NCBI RefSeq assembly: GCF_946482605.1
Contig: NZ_CAMLSE010000026.1
Location: 50,609-114,608 of the forward strand
Origin: an uncultured Dyadobacter sp.
GTDB taxonomy: Bacteria > Bacteroidota > Bacteroidia > Cytophagales > Spirosomataceae
Direction of reading: 5' to 3'
Length of the DNA: 64,000 nt
Shown here: piece after piece, positions 61,796 to 64,000 of the stretch
How positions within the stretch are numbered: the first letter of the stretch is position 1
Layout: every line of letters starts with the position of its first letter
Notes under the pieces: model-generated
What the model saw: only the letters and a program-made list of their open reading frames with translations
What the model was told of the DNA's origin: nothing
The model's database searches: none
Position numbers and translations under genes: made by a program

Positions 61796-62683
61796 CTACC
61801 CCAATTTTTGTTTGAAAAAATCAATCGTGCGCTTCCAGGCAAGATCTGCTGCTGCCTTATCGTACCGGGGCGTCGTGTCATTATTGAACCCGTGGTTGAC
61901 CTCCGGATAGATATATGCAGTATACTCCTTGCTGTTTTCTTTCAAGGCCTTTTCATACGCCGGCCAGCCTTCGTTCACGCGTGTGTCGAGTCCTGCGTAG
62001 TGCAGCAGTAACGGAGCCTTTATTTTGGGAACATCCTCCGTAGCGGGCTGGCCACCGTAAAAAGGCACAGACGCCGACAGGTCGGGTATCCGCACAGCCA
62101 TCATATTCGCAATGGCACCGCCAAAACAGAATCCTACCACACCGACTTTTCCGTTGCAGTCCTTGTGGCTCTTCAGATATTCATAGGCCGCTATAAAGTC
62201 TTCCTGCATTTCGTTGCGGTCACGTTTGCTTTGGAGCTCCCGTCCCTTGTCGTCGTTTCCCGGGTATCCGCCAAGCGGGGACAAGGCATCCGGCGCAATA
62301 GAAATAAATCCCGCCAGCGCGGCGCGGCGCGCCACATCTTCAATATGCGGATTTAGCCCTCTGTTCTCATGCACTACTACAATTCCTCCCAATTTCCCGG
62401 TGGCCCCGGCCGGCTTTGAAAGCAGCGCTTTGATACTCTTACCGCCCTTGGGAGAATCGTAATGCACATAGTCCGAATGCAATCGGGGATCATCGGCCTG
62501 TATCTGAATGCCCCCCTGGTAATCGGGCATCAGGAATCCCATCAGCGAAGCCACCGTAATGCCTCCCACTGCATAAGCAGACAAACTTTGGACAAAATTG
62601 CGCCGGTCGATGCGGTCGTGGGCATAATCGTCGTAGAGATCGAACACCTCCTGTTTAATATCTTCCTTTCTGATCTGGCTCAT
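61796..62683 (-). CDS. Dienelactone hydrolase-family protein, exported
   Basis: A 295-residue alpha/beta hydrolase of the dienelactone hydrolase family, with a hydrophobic N-terminal segment after [23 protein letters not shown], a Tat-like leader (RRNF). The catalytic Cys is in VGFCFGGA, the Asp in [10 protein letters not shown], and the His in VNHGFNN, giving the full Cys-Asp-His triad. The N-terminal lid segment [22 protein letters not shown] and [10 protein letters not shown] are typical. It may hydrolyse lactones or esters in the periplasm. Single gene; divergent from the following NAD-binding protein gene. Confidence 0.88.
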   Translation of the reverse strand: MSQIRKEDIKQEVFDLYDDYAHDRIDRRNFVQSLSAYAVGGITVASLMGFLMPDYQGGIQIQADDPRLHSDYVHYDSPKGGKSIKALLSKPAGATGKLGGIVVVHENRGLNPHIEDVARRAALAGFISIAPDALSPLGGYPGNDDKGRELQSKRDRNEMQEDFIAAYEYLKSHKDCNGKVGVVGFCFGGAIANMMAVRIPDLSASVPFYGGQPATEDVPKIKAPLLLHYAGLDTRVNEGWPAYEKALKENSKEYTAYIYPEVNHGFNNDTTPRYDKAAADLAWKRTIDFFKQKLG

Positions 62684-62993
62684 GATAGACTGGTTTTATT
62701 TGAAGAAAAGGAATTGAAATCGATGGTTAGAGCGGTCTTATGTGAAAGTCGCACCGCTAATTTCTTATACTCGCTCAATAAGGGGATAAAGTAATTTCAA
62801 CACAATTACAGACGGCGCGGACTGTTATCAAGGCCCACTCTATATCGTGCATAATTTGGCATTTCCACTAAATATCGTGGATATCCAACCGGACAATTCT
62901 ACCTATTCCACTCTCTATCAGTTCATTAAACATTGGCATTGTTATGGCATGCATTATATCGTCAACACGTTTTTTACATAAACATCAATACCC
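62684..62993. promoter_or_regulatory. Divergent spacer, dienelactone hydrolase / SDR gene
   Basis: A 310-base gene-free region between divergent genes. ATATCGTG-like words occur three times near 62841-62963 (TATATCGTGCAT, AATATCGTGGAT, TATATCGTCAAC), which could be regulator half-sites; this is weak. No open frame with recognisable protein features was found on either strand. Confidence 0.35.
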
Positions 62994-63719
62994 ATGAAAA
63001 TTGTAATCATAGGCGGCACTGGATTGATCGGCTCAAATGTAGCCCGGAAACTTAGCCAGCTCGGTCACACCGTAGTAGCAGGCGCACCATCCACAGGCAT
63101 TAACACATTAACCGGAGAAGGACTTGCGGAGGCATTAAAAAATACTGATGTCGTGATCGACCTGGCCAATTCCCCCTCTTTCGAAGAAGGTCCGGCTATC
63201 AAGTTCTTCGAAACGGCGGGGCGTAACCTGCTGGCTGCTGAAATTGAAGCGGGTGTGAAGCACCACCTGGCGCTCTCTATTGTGGGGGTGGATCAAATGG
63301 GTACGATGGGGTATATGCTTGCCAAAAAGATTCAGGAAGATCTGATCAAATCTTCGGGAGTACCTTACACGATTATCCGCAGCACCCAGTTCCAGGAATT
63401 CGTCCCGGCCATCGCAGGTGCGGGCGTACAAGGTGATGAAGTACACATTTCAAAGGTAGATTTCCAACCTATCGCAGCCGAAGACGTCGCAACTTTCGTA
63501 GCCCGGTTCGCGCTCTCCGAGCCGGCCCAGGGTGTTGTGGAGATTGCAGGCCCAAAGCGTGGACCGCTAATCGACTTCGTCGCCTCATACATCAGAACTT
63601 CGGGCGATTCGAAAACGCTGGTACCCACCGACAGGCCCGAGTATTTTGGTGCAATCATTCCACAATCCGCGTTGGTCCCTCATGGTGAAGCACACCTGGG
63701 AGCCATCGAACCGGCATAA
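62994..63719 (+). CDS. NAD(P)-binding NmrA/SDR-like protein
   Basis: A 241-residue Rossmann protein of the NmrA-like/atypical SDR type. The cofactor loop is GGTGLIGSNVARKL (GxxGxxG) at residues 7-20; the family segments are DVVIDLANSPSFE, AGVKHHLALSIVGVDQM, YMLAKKIQEDLIKSSGVPYTIIRSTQFQEF in outline and EVHISKVDFQPIAAEDVATFV. The catalytic Tyr-Lys pair is replaced by YMLAKK in the usual place. Function is likely redox sensing or reduction of an unknown substrate. The C-terminus ends slightly short of relatives, which often end in FEDWL. Confidence 0.85.
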   Translation: MKIVIIGGTGLIGSNVARKLSQLGHTVVAGAPSTGINTLTGEGLAEALKNTDVVIDLANSPSFEEGPAIKFFETAGRNLLAAEIEAGVKHHLALSIVGVDQMGTMGYMLAKKIQEDLIKSSGVPYTIIRSTQFQEFVPAIAGAGVQGDEVHISKVDFQPIAAEDVATFVARFALSEPAQGVVEIAGPKRGPLIDFVASYIRTSGDSKTLVPTDRPEYFGAIIPQSALVPHGEAHLGAIEPA

Positions 63720-63958
63720 GCAGAGAGGAAACGGCCGTTACAGCCGGGTAGGGTTGCCGCACGACAATCCTGCCCGACTGCATTACGTTAAAAACACTTT
63801 GCAATGTCGAGCAAATAAACTGCACAACATTTAGCAAATCATTCTAGCATCACACAATTCATTAGTGATTTAACGGTGCATCAGATTTCAAAATGGACTT
63901 GATCTTTTAGAGCGGTCCAGCGCAGCGGTTTAAAGTATATGAGCAGCCCTAAACGCAC

Positions 63959-63984
63959 AAAGCCACCCATTTCTGAGTGGCTTT
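63959..63984. terminator. Hairpin near the right edge
   Basis: AAAGCCAC (63959-63966) pairs perfectly with GTGGCTTT (63977-63984) around a 10-base loop. The rest of 63720-64000 holds no gene I can support. It may end a convergent gene that lies beyond the window. Confidence 0.45.
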
Positions 63985-64000
63985 ATTGTGTTTAATAATT

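Noticed and set aside
62994..63719. Frameshift at the C-terminus of the NmrA-like gene
   Set aside because: The end is a little shorter than relatives, but neither of the other frames continues with the expected FEDWL sequence, so no break can be shown.
1..64000. CRISPR arrays, tRNA, rRNA and insertion sequences
   Set aside because: No regular spaced repeats, no tRNA cloverleaf that I could fold by eye, and no transposase motif in any frame of reasonable length.

Overview
The window reads as chromosomal DNA from a Bacteroidota bacterium, most likely Cytophagales; Dyadobacter or a close relative is my guess. Evidence for the phylum: a SusC/SusD pair at the left edge, a protein with a type IX secretion C-terminal domain, secreted proteins with the N-terminal domain typical of Bacteroidota tail-fibre-like proteins, lipoprotein signals, and genes that mostly lack clear Shine-Dalgarno sequences. 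The genus is inference. I see no rRNA, tRNA, CRISPR array, prophage or intact insertion sequence.

Layout. 1-2.7 kb: end of a SusC porin gene and its SusD partner. 2.7-9 kb: a cupin sugar-phosphate isomerase-like protein, a DUF72 protein, a cyclic-nucleotide phosphodiesterase wrecked by an internal deletion, a photolyase-like flavoprotein without iron-sulfur ligands, a GNAT acetyltransferase, a HigBA toxin-antitoxin pair and an AI-2E family permease. 9-20.7 kb (mostly minus strand): UbiB-type kinase with a TetR regulator, an alditol-oxidase-like flavoenzyme, a MocR regulator divergent from a TonB receptor, an alpha/beta hydrolase, a quinone oxidoreductase, YccF, a pseudouridine synthase, a RelE/ParE-type toxin-antitoxin pair and a DUF3500 lipoprotein. 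20.7-27.9 kb: dGTPase, then a signalling run (FIST sensor, PAS histidine kinase, response regulator, hybrid kinase) and two small orphan genes.

28-35.3 kb: the four-gene ligase-associated DNA repair cassette (exonuclease, ATP-dependent ligase, Lhr-like helicase, PdeM nuclease), split by an inserted DUF4143 AAA ATPase gene. 35.3-36.4 kb: a tandem duplication carrying two DUF5618-like genes plus a relic of the exonuclease start. 36.6-44.4 kb: a metal-chelate ABC importer, a large membrane glycosyltransferase-like protein, and a translationally coupled NTF2-like/GNAT/nitrilase group.

44.4-51.5 kb: three tandem paralogues of large secreted fibre proteins, each with YadA-head-like repeats, a variable number (3, 5 and 2) of about 70-residue repeats and a C-terminal S74 chaperone domain. 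They are divergent, across an AT-rich 575 bp spacer, from a T9SS cargo protein. 53.5-57.9 kb: a sorbosone-dehydrogenase-like protein fused to cytochrome c, following two paralogous amidohydrolases. 58.7-61.7 kb: a secreted coiled-coil protein paired with a YjbH-like outer-membrane protein. 61.8-63.7 kb: a dienelactone hydrolase and an NAD(P)-binding protein.

The most interesting candidates are the fibre-protein array, the interrupted DNA repair cassette, the FIST two-component module, and the coiled-coil/YjbH pair. All functions are read from sequence and remembered family features; no search was run.
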